Assembly (NCBI GenBank): GCA_947462335.1
Contig: OX381705.1
Location: forward strand, 434,001 to 498,000
Source of the DNA: Harmothoe impar
Taxonomy: Eukaryota; Annelida; Polychaeta; Phyllodocida; Polynoidae
DNA: 64,000 nucleotides
Reading direction: 5' to 3'
In this document: piece by piece, positions 51,829 to 62,487 of the stretch
Position numbering within the stretch: position 1 is the stretch's first letter
How the letters are laid out: each line of letters begins with the position of its first letter
The notes under the pieces: model-generated
The model's input: only the letters and a program-made list of their open reading frames with translations
What the model was told of the DNA's origin: nothing
Databases searched by the model: none
Program-made: the position numbers and the translations under genes

Positions 51829-52437
51829 TTATTCCTCATTCTCAGATGAAGAAGTTATCGTGGTGTATGGGGACAGTGAACTCTCCTCCAAATTGTATTT
51901 TACTGGTGAAGAGTACAAGTCGGATGATCCTGGGATGGAACTGTCATCGCCCTCCCCCGACGAAGTACCATACACATCGTCCACCGACAACATCAAGGCC
52001 CTGGGGTTTGTAGTATCACCACCAGGCACATTGCACTGTGCCTGGTCATTATCCACCTGTGCAGGGTCAACAAAGTCTGGTTCACTTTGCTCCGGCACAC
52101 CAATCATTGCTTGCTCGGCAGGAGGCTGGGTCTTGTTAGTAGGGGCGTCACTGTGCTGCACTGTGTCAGAAGAGGTGTCACCACACTCCTGCTGTGGCAA
52201 GGTGGCCACAGGATAAAGGCCAAGCTTATTCATGTAGGCCACTTGACTGCACTGGGCCGGGTCAACATACTCGGGTTCACTTTGCTGCACCACAGCAGGC
52301 GGTGCTGGCTCGGTAGGAGGCTGGGTCTCGTTAGCTGTCACACTGCTGGAGCTGCACTGTATGGGAAGCAGAGGTGTCGCCGCACTCATGGTCACAGCTG
52401 ACAAGTTGCGGGCTGTGCTGCAGTGGCAGTGTCTCAT
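51829..52437 (-). CDS. Candidate acidic Ser/Pro/Gln-rich protein
   Basis: An open frame of about 200 codons. It contains two copies of a SEPEYVDPAQ / SEPDFVDPAQ motif, each following a Thr-Gln-Pro-rich segment, and ends in a Ser/Glu-rich tail (TTITSSSENEE). It lies just upstream of the transposase-like pseudogene on the same strand and could be its N-terminal region or a separate gene. No domain is recognised. Confidence 0.35.
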   Translation of the reverse strand: MRHCHCSTARNLSAVTMSAATPLLPIQCSSSSVTANETQPPTEPAPPAVVQQSEPEYVDPAQCSQVAYMNKLGLYPVATLPQQECGDTSSDTVQHSDAPTNKTQPPAEQAMIGVPEQSEPDFVDPAQVDNDQAQCNVPGGDTTNPRALMLSVDDVYGTSSGEGDDSSIPGSSDLYSSPVKYNLEESSLSPYTTITSSSENEE

Positions 52438-53057
52438 CAGGTGTCAAGTTGGGTTGAGGTGCGATCTGCTGGAGGGTGCATATGTCTGTCTGTGTAGGCG
52501 ACACCTGCACCTCATGGCTGTCCTGCCCCAGTGGGTTGTCGGTTCATCATCCAATACTCTGCAGCCTTCACCTTCTGCAAGTTCCCTCAGGTATGCATCC
52601 AATGTCAACACCGTATATGCACCCATTGGTTAAGTTTCGGTAACCATCTCAAGCGTGGCCGGTGCCTCGTCACATGTGGCTGCATCTTCCTGCTTGTATG
52701 TCAATTTCCTGTCAAATGGTGCAAACAAAATAAGTCTGAAAAAAATTATGAAAATGTTGATGTCACTGCTTACAATATCAAATTCTAATTAAAAATGTTA
52801 TGCCAGACATATTTTAATCTTCCTCCTTCCTGCATATTTTGCTCATGTAAATGTGTTGGGAACTGAAATCGATACTACATAGTTTCATGAGTATAAATAA
52901 ATAAAATTAGTGAAGCAGATACTGATTACCGTCTAATTACAACAGTGTTTATTCACAAGCACGTATTCATTAGTATAATGGAAATGTTTGCAAGCAAAAA
53001 GCATCAGGCAGCACACAGAATTACTACAAGTACTACTGCTATTGGGACTGTTAAACA
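52438..53057. other. Non-coding flank
   Basis: 52626-52444 (minus) is open but unrecognised. 52640-53057 is AT-rich with no visible gene. Confidence 0.4.
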
Positions 53058-53190
53058 GCGTCAGTGTTGTCCTACCCATTGAGGCAACCTTACTTCTAGC
53101 ACATTGATATTTCTTGCGAGTTATTTCCCTGAAACCAGCAATGGATGATACACGGCAGCATAGTTCCAGCTCATTTCGTCACCAGCTGCC
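53058..53190 (+). repeat. Direct repeat flanking the 49.7-53 kb gene region, right copy
   Basis: This is the partner of 49643-49775. Similarity stops where the left copy enters the coding end of the pseudogene, so this copy is a 3'-flank fragment. Confidence 0.8.
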
Positions 53191-53795
53191 ATCTTTGTCG
53201 ACAGAATATGAATGCCAACTTGCCTGCCGCAGTACCGGATAACAGTTTTATTTCTGTTCATGTAATGACGGTTTTGTCATATATCCGAAATTCTTCTATT
53301 TTCAAGTCCATCCTCTTGGTTATGTAGATACTAGGCACTCCCAGTTTGTCCACGTCATCTCCTTCATTCAGTCCCTTCTTCCGTGTCTCCCCCAACCCCC
53401 TAGCTTTGTTGCTGAGCTGTGCTTGTGACTGTTTGAGAGTAATATTCCCTCAAGTGCTGTATTTAAGTGTCTTTAAATACCATCTCGCTCACATATATTG
53501 GTCAACACAAGAGCAGTCTTTGGATGGGAATTTCTGTACTTGCTGAAACACCTGATCTCAATGAGACACTTTGGACATTCTAGGAAATAAACATGCCATC
53601 AGGACTAGCAGCAAGGTACTTCAGAGAAGAGTAGCACAAGAGGGAGAAGAACAATGAATGTTTTATCTTTATTTTTCCTTCCCTATGCAATGTGGATTGG
53701 TGGATGATCTTCATTAATGCAGGAACCTCTCAACAGTGCCTCTGAAGACTTCTCCATGTCAGTACTGTGACAAATTGTTTTATACTCTGATGATG
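53191..53795 (-). pseudogene. Zinc-finger-family fragment and spacer
   Basis: 53260-53400 matches the 18400-18510 and 24000-24115 segments (TCCATCCTCTTGGTTATGTAG, then TAGATACTAGGCA). The rest shows no gene. Confidence 0.4.
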
Positions 53796-54180
53796 TTAGT
53801 ATGCCTTCACGCAATGTGTGCCAATGGAGTTTTTGTGTTGAGGTGCTCTATCGAGAACACAAAGTAATCTCTTGTCGTTATCCTCCATGGTGGTTCCCCA
53901 CACGATGAGGTCATCACTATACACACTTACATCCTCTAAGTCATCAAAGAACTGGGTGACTGCTCTGTGTAATACTATGGAAGCTGAGGTTATCACATAC
54001 GGTAGTCTCTTGTAGCAGTACCTGCCGAATAGAGTGTTAAACATGCAGAGCTTCTGGCTTTCTTCTTCTAGGGCGATTTGCAAGAAAGCCGATCTAGTAT
54101 CCATCTTTATAAAGTATTTTGCGATTGCCATCTCACAGTTGAGCTCAGATTTGACTGATATTGGGTAATGCTCCTTTATA
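53796..54180 (-). pseudogene. Gypsy-type reverse transcriptase fragment
   Basis: The minus strand reads EHYPISVKSE, then YFIKMDTRSAFLQI, FNTLFGRYCYKRLPYVI and VYSDDLIVWG. These are the consecutive RT blocks of Ty3/Gypsy elements, with YSDD in the catalytic position. No LTR, protease or integrase adjoins. It is a truncated remnant, unrelated in position to the integrase piece at 13.5 kb. Confidence 0.8.
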
Positions 54181-54827
54181 ATGCCTCTTTGAATACTGCC
54201 TTATTATCGCTCACTTTTATGTGAGGAGAGTGCAGAAGGACATCCTTAATGATGTATTTTGATGATCAGCAGAAGTAGCAACTTGTCCTCCAGTTATTCC
54301 TTCATGGTGGTCCTGGACACAGCAACCCCTCCAGAACCTGCTCTCTGTTTTGTTTACCTCTGTCACCACTAAATATCTGGTGACCCAGTGATGACACTAC
54401 TTTTATACTATGTTGATAATAGATTATACTTAGTTTATGAAAAACTGAAACTTGAGTAAGTCTCCTCTGCAAACTCAATGGGATGTTAAACTACACAAAC
54501 AAACAAACAATTGAGATCTGTTGAGCGTCCTTTGCCCATCTTAAAAGGCTCTTTATCTGCCCTTTTCTGTCACCCCTTTTTTATCCCACGGACACATGTA
54601 TTCATGTACCTAATTAATGTCTCATGTAGTTCTGCCGCCATGGATAGAATATAAGTTGTTTGAACAACCACTCATCTACTTTATTTTATGCATTTTTAAT
54701 ACGGCCATCCTAGTTATGTTTCCTAATGTAGAGGAGTTCACTGAATTTTCATGACATAAGAAATCTAAAAGTTATCAATTTTGACAAGTTCCATAAATAA
54801 AAATAAGTTAGTATACTAAATACTTAC
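54181..54827. other. Spacer with LINE-B-type tail
   Basis: 54440-54512 carries ACTTGAGTAAGTCTCC, CAATGGGATGTTAAACTACA and (ACAA)n, the LINE-B 3' terminus. Nothing else is recognised. Confidence 0.6.
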
Positions 54828-55029
54828 TGTCGCCAAAATGTGTTTCATACCACTTCCTGTTTAGCTTCCATGTCAGGTTGCATTGCTTCTCTTCCCAATT
54901 AGCTGAGGCTGTTTTGACTGATCTATGAAACATTTTACTATTCCTGCTGTGAGTCTTCCTGCTTGGCCCTGTTACTTTATCACATGTTTTCTTCAGTAAA
55001 TGTGTAAGAGGTGGTTTTGCATTTTCCAT
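54828..55029 (-). CDS. Candidate exon with strong donor
   Basis: The exon is open from an ATG at 55029: MENAKPPLTHLLKKTCDK, then SANWEEKQCNLTWKLNRKWY, ending THFGD at donor GTAAGT (54822-54827). It is basic and unrecognised. No acceptor is clear at the left of the ATG, so it may be a first coding exon. Confidence 0.4.
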
Positions 55030-55114
55030 AGGTATAAACAGAAGACACTATTCTTATCCACGATAGTTTTGGCATCCTTCATCCTGTCACACTCATTTAA
55101 CCAATGAAATGTTC

Positions 55115-55430
55115 TCAAATGTAGTTTTCTGGCCAATATGATTTGTTCACCTCTTTTCTTGTCTCCACAGATTGTTGCCTTGCCATTAAGAAGGATTGCT
55201 CATTTGAGTATTTTACTCCCTCGACAGTCACATAACTAATTGATAACAGTTTGAACCGTGAAAAAAAGATGGCATTATCAATTACTCTCTTAAGGTTGTC
55301 AGGCAACAGATGGAGCTCTGTTTCCCCATCGAATGGTGTGCCTTCCAGGACTACATAGTCGCCGGACTGCCTGATGTCTAGGTCAAGTTGACAACCAAGG
55401 TCAACTATACCTCTTTTTTCCTCACAGCTT
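55115..55430 (-). CDS. Candidate exon, LEGTPFDGETELHLL region
   Basis: A minus-strand reading open from about 55430 to a TGA at 55115: CQLDLDIRQSGDYVVLEGTP, then FFSRFKLLSISYVTVEGVKY. It has the composition of a folded domain, and a frame of about 100 codons is unusual here. Product not recognised. Confidence 0.4.
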
Positions 55431-55593
55431 TTGTTTCTTCATCTAGTAGTCCTCAACTACTTTAAAGTCAACACAATTTGGATAGTTCTTAACTTCAAAT
55501 CTATTGTGCAATGCAAAGTCTCTGATGTGCTCACTCTAATACTTGCTGTGTTTTATGTAATAGTTATCAAATGAGTAATGATGTGTGTGGTAC

Positions 55594-55610
55594 CCAGGTT
55601 CGATTCCTGG
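55594..55610 (+). other. tRNA T-arm-like sequence
   Basis: CCAGG-TTCGATT-CCTGG: a perfect 5-bp stem with a 7-base loop and a B-box match. No acceptor stem or A-box is found at the right distance, so a SINE or tRNA remnant is more likely than a tRNA gene. Confidence 0.35.
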
Positions 55611-55774
55611 CATTTTAGATTCAGTTCAATACTCTTATTTTAGTGAATGAATATATTGCAAATGAATCCAACAAGAGATCCTTCCTAAGGTTGTATCTCT
55701 AGCCGCGTGGATGTAAATGCCCTTTTTGTCAGACATTGTGCATGTAGCTGTAATAATTGGACCACTATGCTTAC

Positions 55775-56054
55775 TTATTGACATCAATTGTTGAGAAGTT
55801 GTACTGCTCGCGATGCCACGGCATCCATTCATCTAGGATATAGTTGAGCATCTCATGGTTGGCTTAGGAGCGCTCTAGTTGTCCTAGGCCACGTCCATCG
55901 GATGCCTCATGCCATCGGGCGATGTGGTTGATGTAGGTGGCCTCTTCTACATGGTTGTGTCTGTCCATGTACTGGGCCATCCGATATGACAGCAGCCTCT
56001 CTGCATCAGGGACAGACTGCTTCCGGAGTCCCACAAGCGCAGCATAAGTCAGAT
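55775..56054 (-). CDS. Exon e of a phase-1 gene, with an in-frame stop
   Basis: It is bounded by acceptor ATTTAG and donor GTAAGC. Joined in phase 1 to exon d it reads LTYAALVGLRKQSVPDAERL, YRMAQYMDRHNHVEEATY and HIARWHEASDGRGLGQLER, then TAA at 55864-55866. The frame continues beyond with ANHEMLNYILDEWMPWHRE to the donor. The protein-like sequence after the stop suggests a nonsense mutation in a gene that otherwise looks conserved; a genuine C-terminus is the alternative. Domain unknown. Confidence 0.55.
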
Positions 56055-56344
56055 CTAAATCAAACAAATAGACAAGTACTTAGAAAATGAATACCCAAGT
56101 AAAGAAATCCCCTTTAATTGAACTTCCCCAGCCCTCTACTCAAGGTTTTAGATATACTACATTACTAAAGAGGCTTGTATGATATTATTAACGTCTCGCT
56201 GCAGCTAATATGCAAGTTAGGCTTGTACTGAAGGTTTTCCATTAATTTCTTGCTACCAACTTACAGTTAGGATTTGTAAGGCACACTCTACTTTTTGAAT
56301 TAAAGTATTATCAGTTAGGATGTAAGATTGAAAATGTAAATTAC

Positions 56345-56473
56345 CACTGGTTTTGTCGTGCACCGCGTCATCGAAGGCTTGGCAGTTCAGCTGTTGATTC
56401 CTGCCATCGCGAGTTGATGCGGCAATTCGCTTAAGAAGATGGTTATGATCACTTCTCTCATGGATTATAGCAC
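56345..56473 (-). CDS. Exon d of the phase-1 gene (129 bp)
   Basis: Acceptor AATTTCAG and donor GTAATT bound exactly 129 bases, phase 1 at both ends: AIIHERSDHNHLLKRIAAS, then DGRNQQLNCQAFDDAVHD. It joins exon c upstream and exon e downstream without a frame break. The upstream intron contains the full-length LINE-B. No known domain is recognised. Confidence 0.65.
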
Positions 56474-56846
56474 CTGAAATTAAAGTAGACTACCATAAAC
56501 TCTTATGCACTATCCACAACAATACGATTGGTTTCATACAATGATATTTTAAACATAATCTTGTAGTCTCCTTTACAAGAACCGCATTTGTTACTGTACC
56601 ATTGCGATTTGGCAGGGTATTTTAACCCAAAACAGACGCTTATACAAGATCCAATTTAGTACTTAAGGAACATTTCAAAAGCCCTTTACCCCCGCGCTTA
56701 TTTAAGACCGACGCTGACATAATTGTCCCAGAGGATAAATCACTAACCTGTGGTCACATCTACTTCAATTCAATCAATTCAATTTTCAAGGTTTTTATTA
56801 CGCACTTCAAATACATGTTTTTCGGTGTATAATATGGGGTCGACCA

Positions 56847-56856
56847 GCCCTCGGGT
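56847..56856. repeat. LINE-B target-site duplication, left
   Basis: GCCCTCGGGT, repeated at 62974-62983 immediately after the LINE-B tail. Confidence 0.85.
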
Positions 56857-57011
56857 GAAGTGGGGACCCTCTAAAGCGAAAAGAGGGAGCAGAATAATTT
56901 CACCGGGATGCACTCCTGTGTAGACCGAATCGTAAAAGGCGATTAAAACCCTAGGTAGCAGCACCCCATCCTTGCTCGTCATCCTGAAAGGGCTTAAAAT
57001 GACTTAAAGGG

Positions 57012-58775
57012 ATGGATAATCCAACCATGTCAGTACATCAAAATACTAACGCAAAGTCGGATGCAGGCCCGACACAAAATAAACTGCAACGTACCTCGGT
57101 AGGCGACCAGGCTGAGGACGGCTTATCAGCTTCTGGAAGAAATCAAACAAAGGCCCCCCAAGGCCGAAGAGAAAAAGAACAGTCGAAGGCTGTGAAACGA
57201 GACAGAGAGAGCACTGGTGAAACCGCCAGTGCTGCAAAAAGACAACAGTCCTCAGAAAGCGCTGGTGATGCCGCCAGTGCTTCTGAGACTACAAAAGAAT
57301 ACAACACCCATAACTGGCCAAGGTTCCTTGTAGTGGAAGCTTGCCAGCATGGCGAAACACTAGCAAGAACATCACCTTTCGTCATCAGTAAAGCTGTGAA
57401 AGGCAGTGCTGGTGACGCAAAAACAATAAAGAAAATGAGAGCGGGTACCTTGCTTGTAGAAGTCGAAAAAAGACAGCACAGTAAGGGCCTCCTAAACATG
57501 AAGACTCTGGCAGGGACTCCGGTTAAGGTCTCGCCACACAGGTCTCTCAACTCCTCGAAAGGGGTCATCCGTAGTTGGGACCTGGTGGGAACCTCCGAAC
57601 ACGAAATAACCGCCGAACTGTCAGAAATTGGTGTCACGGAAGTGAACCAAATGAAAATAAGACGAAATGGAGCAACCATAGAGACCAGTACATTTGTACT
57701 GGCCTTTGACCAGCCAACACCACCCAAAACAATCAAGTGTGGTTACTTGAACATTGAGGTGGAAGACTATGTCCCAACACCAATGCGCTGTTACACATGC
57801 CAGAGGTTTGGCCATAAGTCGAGCAAGTGCAGCAGCCGGCAAGCATGTGGAATATGTAGTCGCCAGGGCCATCCAACGGAAGGATGCAAGGAGAAACCCC
57901 ACTGCACCAACTGCGCTGGGGACCACCCATCTTTCTCCAAGAAATGCCCTCGCTTTCTTGAAGAAAAGGAGATCCAAACCATCTGTATTAAACAAAAGAT
58001 CTCCTTCCCTGAGGCAAGGAAAATGGTCGGATCTAGGATCCCATCAGGGCCCCTGCTCACTACAATCCTACAATCTCAAGCTCCGTGCCAGTGCAAATGC
58101 ACATGCCGCATGCAAACCCCGTCTGGCAGCAACGGAAAAATACCACCTCCCTCCGTTGCCAAAATCCCCAAACCATCGGGATCCAAAACAGACTCGCACC
58201 CAAAAGCTTCTGGGTCGAGTCAAAATCAGATACCATCTGATTCCATCGGGGACCCCTCACCGTCAGGGTCAACCCGGCGGCCTAATGTAAGCGACATTGG
58301 GCCAATGCTGGCGGAGATGCGGGCCGATGTCGAAAGAGCCGAAACACACTCAACCTCCAACAAACCAACAACATCTGGACTTGGCGAGCCTCCTGCAATC
58401 CACCAACGCTCAGTCCACGATAGACCGATGCTTCAAGGACCCGCGGAAAAAAATCCTATTACAGCCAAGGACCAACCGCCACGCAGGCCAGCACCCTCCT
58501 TTCTACCGATACTAACCGGGCAGACTTCCTTCTCAAGCAAGGCGTCTTCTCCACCACCCCCAAAAACACCACCCAGGAGGGAAGCCAAAGCAAATGTTGG
58601 TGTTGGAAAAAGGTTTGGTAAAGATCTACAGGGAACCAAGACCCCCCTAGTACAAGGGAGAAAGGAAGATAAGTCTCCTTCTAATAAGCGTAAACACATC
58701 AACCGTACCGATCTTAACAACAGATTTAGTGCTCTACGTGATGAGCATGGCACCAAACGACAAACCAATGTCTGA
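57012..58775 (+). CDS. LINE-B ORF1 (587 aa): CCHC nucleic-acid-binding protein
   Basis: The ATG at 57012 is conserved in the fragment at 17805. Residues 1-95 are charged and Ser/Ala-rich. Residues of about 97-250 form a probable RRM-like fold with HNWPRFLVVE and AGTLLVEVEKRQHSKGLL. Three zinc knuckles follow: CYTCQRFGHKSSKC (C260), CGICSRQGHPTEGC (C279) and CTNCAGDHPSFSKKC (C298). The C-terminal 250 residues are Pro/Ser-rich and low in complexity. Such proteins coat the LINE RNA and form the RNP. The stop TGA lies inside ATGTCTGA, which also contains an ORF2 ATG. The frame is uninterrupted. Confidence 0.9.
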   Translation: MDNPTMSVHQNTNAKSDAGPTQNKLQRTSVGDQAEDGLSASGRNQTKAPQGRREKEQSKAVKRDRESTGETASAAKRQQSSESAGDAASASETTKEYNTHNWPRFLVVEACQHGETLARTSPFVISKAVKGSAGDAKTIKKMRAGTLLVEVEKRQHSKGLLNMKTLAGTPVKVSPHRSLNSSKGVIRSWDLVGTSEHEITAELSEIGVTEVNQMKIRRNGATIETSTFVLAFDQPTPPKTIKCGYLNIEVEDYVPTPMRCYTCQRFGHKSSKCSSRQACGICSRQGHPTEGCKEKPHCTNCAGDHPSFSKKCPRFLEEKEIQTICIKQKISFPEARKMVGSRIPSGPLLTTILQSQAPCQCKCTCRMQTPSGSNGKIPPPSVAKIPKPSGSKTDSHPKASGSSQNQIPSDSIGDPSPSGSTRRPNVSDIGPMLAEMRADVERAETHSTSNKPTTSGLGEPPAIHQRSVHDRPMLQGPAEKNPITAKDQPPRRPAPSFLPILTGQTSFSSKASSPPPPKTPPRREAKANVGVGKRFGKDLQGTKTPLVQGRKEDKSPSNKRKHINRTDLNNRFSALRDEHGTKRQTNV

Positions 58776-61700
58776 AGAAACAAAAGAAACCATTATACAG
58801 TGGAACTGCAGAGGATTCAGGGCTAACAAGGAAGACCTTGAGCTCCTCTGCTCGGATTTCTCTCCTGTAGCTGTATGCCTGCAGGAGACCAAAGTAACAT
58901 CAGCGGAGACTGTGGAAATGACCGGCTACAACACCTATTGTGTGATCCCAGACCCCAACTTTCCATCGGGAGGGTCCGCAATACTGGTCTCCAAATCTCA
59001 TCCACAACGCCAAGTACAGCTCAACACCCAACTCCAGGCAGTGGCAGTCAATGTTACAATCAACACCCCAGTGACGATCTGCTCACTCTATCTACCACCA
59101 TGTGGAGAAGGCAAACCAAAAATCTCCCGTAAAGACCTCGCAAATATTGTCAATCAGCTTCCACAACCCTACATCTTGCTTGGAGACATGAATGCCCACA
59201 ACAGAGTATGGGGCTCAAAGAAGAACGATGAGAGAGGACAGAGTATTGAACATCTGATAGATCAACAATCCCTATGTCTCTTCAACACCAAGGTACCCAC
59301 CTACCAACATCCTGCAACTGGAACACTCTCATCTCTTGATCTCACACTATGCCACCCGAAAATCTTCACAGATTTTCAGTGGCATGTACACGATGACCTC
59401 TGTGGAAGTGACCACTTCCCAATAATTCTACAAACAAGAAAGAACAACACCAACAACAACAAGAACCCCACTTGGAAGGTAAACCGAGCTGACTGGGACA
59501 AATTTAAGCGCCTATGCCAGGTCTCCTTTCTACCACGGAACCAAGCAATGGAAAAAGAGTTTCCAGCCGATTACTTTACCAGGACCCTCCTGGATATAAG
59601 CCATCAGTGCATCGGCAAAACATCCAAGTCACCATCAAAGAAGTCCAAGCCGTGGTTCAATGAGGATTGTCAGCGTGCAAAGAAGGAGAGGAGGGCAGTT
59701 CAAAATCAGTTTAATTCCAACTTTTCCCCATCCAATATGGACAAGCTTCTTCAGACCAAAGCAAGAACCAAAATTATATTTAAAGACGCACAGAGAGAGT
59801 CCTTCCGCAAATTTGTTAGTACCCTTACTTCAAGCACACCCATGAAGGTCTGGAAAGCAATAAAGCGGATGAATGGTGATACATCGGAAACAGTCCACCA
59901 ACTTACAGAAAATGGAAATAAAGCCAAACCAATAGAGACAAAAGAGGAGATTGCTGAGGCATTAGCCTCCCAGTTTGCAGATGTCTCTTCTGGTGGAAAC
60001 TGTGCAGAGGCTTTTCTACGCCACAAACAGAAAAAGGAGCAGGAGCGACTCAAATTCAACTCAAACAATGAGGAGCAGTACAACATGAAGTTCTCAGAGG
60101 ACGAATTACACCATGCCCTTCAAACAGCAAAGGACTCCAGCCCAGGCCCAGACGACATCCATTACCAGATGCTGAAAAATCTACCTGAGGAGCAACTTGG
60201 CCTCCTCCTGGAAATACTAAATAGTATCTGGACTACTGGAATATACCCAATATCCTGGTCAGATGCTATTGTAGTCCCAATTCCAAAGCCCGGAAAAGAC
60301 CATAGCAAAGCTCTCAACTATAGACCAATAGCCATGACGAGTTGTATAGCCAAAACTATGGTTAGAATGGTTAACAACAGACTGGTCTGGTATCTTGAAA
60401 GAAACAACCTCCTCAACCCTGCGCAGTCAGGTTTCCGCCATCAACGCAGTACCACTGACCACCTTGTTAGATTGGAGAGCTACATTCGGGATGGTTTCGC
60501 CCAGAAAGAACATACGGTGGCAATCTTCTTTGACATGGAAAAGGCCTACGATACAACATGGAAGTATGGAATCCTCAAGGACATTTACAACATGGGACTT
60601 AGAGGAAGACTTCCCATCTTCATCTCCAAATTCCTCGCCAACAGACGCTTCAGTGTCCGCCTCGGCTCAACATTATCAAGCAAAAAAGAGCAGGAAATGG
60701 GAGTCCCGCAGGGCTGTGTTCTCTCAGTTACATTATTCGGAATAAAGATCAACGACATCACCAAAACCCTTCAAAAAGATCTCAATTGCTCCCTGTATGT
60801 AGATGACTTTGTCATGTGCTACAGATCCAGAAATATGACCACAATAGAGCGAAAGTTACAACAGGCCATAAATCATCTAGAGACCTGGACCACTGAGAAC
60901 GGCTTCAAATTCTCCCAACAGAAAACCACCTGTGTTCACTTCCGCCAAAAAAGAGGATGCACGGATAAACCTGCACTCCGACTCCAGAACACACAAATAG
61001 CAGTGGCAGACGAGGCCAAATTTCTGGGATTAATCTTTGACAGGAAGCTATCTTTTGAAGCACACATCGAGTACCTCCGGAGGAAGTGTCAACCAGGACT
61101 AAACCTGCTGAAGGTCCTCTCCCACAAGGAGTGGGGTGCAGATCAAGAAATCCTCCTGACTCTGTACAAAACATATGTGCTGTCAAGACTGGACTACGGT
61201 TGTATAGTGTATGGCTCAGCATCAGCAACATCCCTACGAAGGTTGGACCCAATCCAAAATCAGGGTCTAAGGCTATGCCTGGGTGCCTTCCGTACGTCAC
61301 GCATCAAGAGTATGGAGGTAGAGAGCAACGTCCCCCCTCTCCATCTCAGGAGAGAAAATCTTTCTCTACGCTACGCAGCCAAAGTCAAAGCAAACAGAAG
61401 AAACCCAACACATGACACAATTTTCGATTCAAACAGTGGGACCATATACCTGGGAAAACCAAACACCACCAAACCTTTCTCGGTCCGGGTGAAAACCCTG
61501 GTCGGGGAAGTGGGACTCCCACTCAAGAATGTCAGGGAAATCAGACCACCAGATACTCCCCCATGGCTGGTGGGAAAGCCCAATGTCAACTTGGACCTCA
61601 CCAAAACCAAAAAGGCGGATACCGACCCTGCTCTCTTCAAGGAGAAGTTGAAGACCATAGAGAAGAAATATGAACATCACACACCCATCTATACAGATGG

Positions 61701-62487
61701 ATCAAAAGACAACGAAAGGGTAGGATACGGAGTCCATACACCATCTCAAAACCTCAGCGGACGCCTACATCCTAAAGCCAGCATTTTCACTGCAGAAGCC
61801 AGTGCACTGCTTGAAGCAGTAGAATGGATGGATAGTAAAAAGGATAACAAATTTACTGTCTTTTCCGACTCCAAGTCATGCCTCCAGGCAATGCTCCAAC
61901 ATACACCTGCCAACCCACTGATACAAGACATCCAAAAACGAACTTCTGACATGAAAAGAAAAAAGAAAGAAGTACTTTTCTGTTGGCTACCTAGTCACAT
62001 TGGAATTGAAGGAAACGAGGAAGCAGATGAAGCTGCAAAAAGAGCACTGAGTCTGAGACCTCGCCTAACCCCGATTCCATACACTGACCTGTTACCATCA
62101 CTAGATAGCCACATAAAAGCAAAATGGCAATCAGCATGGAACAAAGAAAAAGGCCATAATACAATGTATCTGATTCAACCAAAACTAAAAGGAGTGACAA
62201 TGAGGAAAAAGCTTAAGCGTGCAGAACAAGTGAAATTAAACCGTCTACGGATCGGCCATACCAAACTAACACACGAGTACAGACTGAATGGGGAATATGA
62301 ACCAACATGTCAAGATTGCAGTACCCGTCTAACAGTGGAGCATCTACTACTCCACTGTAGAAGGACTGCTGAGGGCAGAAGGAAACATCTTGCAAACGCA
62401 ACATCCCTGTACAGTGTTTTCAACACCACTGACGAAGAAAATATTCTCAAATTCTTAAAGGAAACCCAACTATGGGACAAAATATGA
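58741..62487 (+). CDS. LINE-B ORF2: endonuclease, reverse transcriptase, RNase H
   Basis: The frame opens at 58729 (GTG); in-frame ATGs are at 58741, 58747 and 58768. Numbered from 58729 it has 1252 residues. The apurinic-like endonuclease has QWNCRG, LQETK, GDMNAH (152-157) and SDH (227-229). Reverse transcriptase has FFDMEKAYD (catalytic D602) and YVDD (690-693). RNase H has candidate catalytic D990, E1023, D1047 and D1100. A C-terminal knuckle uses C1194, C1197, H1205 and C1210. All catalytic motifs are present and the frame is open, so the protein should be able to nick the target, prime reverse transcription and remove template RNA. It overlaps ORF1; reinitiation at ATGTCTGA is likely. 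The similarity to LINE-A ORF2 is clear throughout. Confidence 0.92.
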   Translation: MSMAPNDKPMSEETKETIIQWNCRGFRANKEDLELLCSDFSPVAVCLQETKVTSAETVEMTGYNTYCVIPDPNFPSGGSAILVSKSHPQRQVQLNTQLQAVAVNVTINTPVTICSLYLPPCGEGKPKISRKDLANIVNQLPQPYILLGDMNAHNRVWGSKKNDERGQSIEHLIDQQSLCLFNTKVPTYQHPATGTLSSLDLTLCHPKIFTDFQWHVHDDLCGSDHFPIILQTRKNNTNNNKNPTWKVNRADWDKFKRLCQVSFLPRNQAMEKEFPADYFTRTLLDISHQCIGKTSKSPSKKSKPWFNEDCQRAKKERRAVQNQFNSNFSPSNMDKLLQTKARTKIIFKDAQRESFRKFVSTLTSSTPMKVWKAIKRMNGDTSETVHQLTENGNKAKPIETKEEIAEALASQFADVSSGGNCAEAFLRHKQKKEQERLKFNSNNEEQYNMKFSEDELHHALQTAKDSSPGPDDIHYQMLKNLPEEQLGLLLEILNSIWTTGIYPISWSDAIVVPIPKPGKDHSKALNYRPIAMTSCIAKTMVRMVNNRLVWYLERNNLLNPAQSGFRHQRSTTDHLVRLESYIRDGFAQKEHTVAIFFDMEKAYDTTWKYGILKDIYNMGLRGRLPIFISKFLANRRFSVRLGSTLSSKKEQEMGVPQGCVLSVTLFGIKINDITKTLQKDLNCSLYVDDFVMCYRSRNMTTIERKLQQAINHLETWTTENGFKFSQQKTTCVHFRQKRGCTDKPALRLQNTQIAVADEAKFLGLIFDRKLSFEAHIEYLRRKCQPGLNLLKVLSHKEWGADQEILLTLYKTYVLSRLDYGCIVYGSASATSLRRLDPIQNQGLRLCLGAFRTSRIKSMEVESNVPPLHLRRENLSLRYAAKVKANRRNPTHDTIFDSNSGTIYLGKPNTTKPFSVRVKTLVGEVGLPLKNVREIRPPDTPPWLVGKPNVNLDLTKTKKADTDPALFKEKLKTIEKKYEHHTPIYTDGSKDNERVGYGVHTPSQNLSGRLHPKASIFTAEASALLEAVEWMDSKKDNKFTVFSDSKSCLQAMLQHTPANPLIQDIQKRTSDMKRKKKEVLFCWLPSHIGIEGNEEADEAAKRALSLRPRLTPIPYTDLLPSLDSHIKAKWQSAWNKEKGHNTMYLIQPKLKGVTMRKKLKRAEQVKLNRLRIGHTKLTHEYRLNGEYEPTCQDCSTRLTVEHLLLHCRRTAEGRRKHLANATSLYSVFNTTDEENILKFLKETQLWDKI

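Noticed and set aside
55594..55610. tRNA gene
   Set aside because: Only a T-arm is present; no acceptor stem, D-arm or anticodon arm fits around it.
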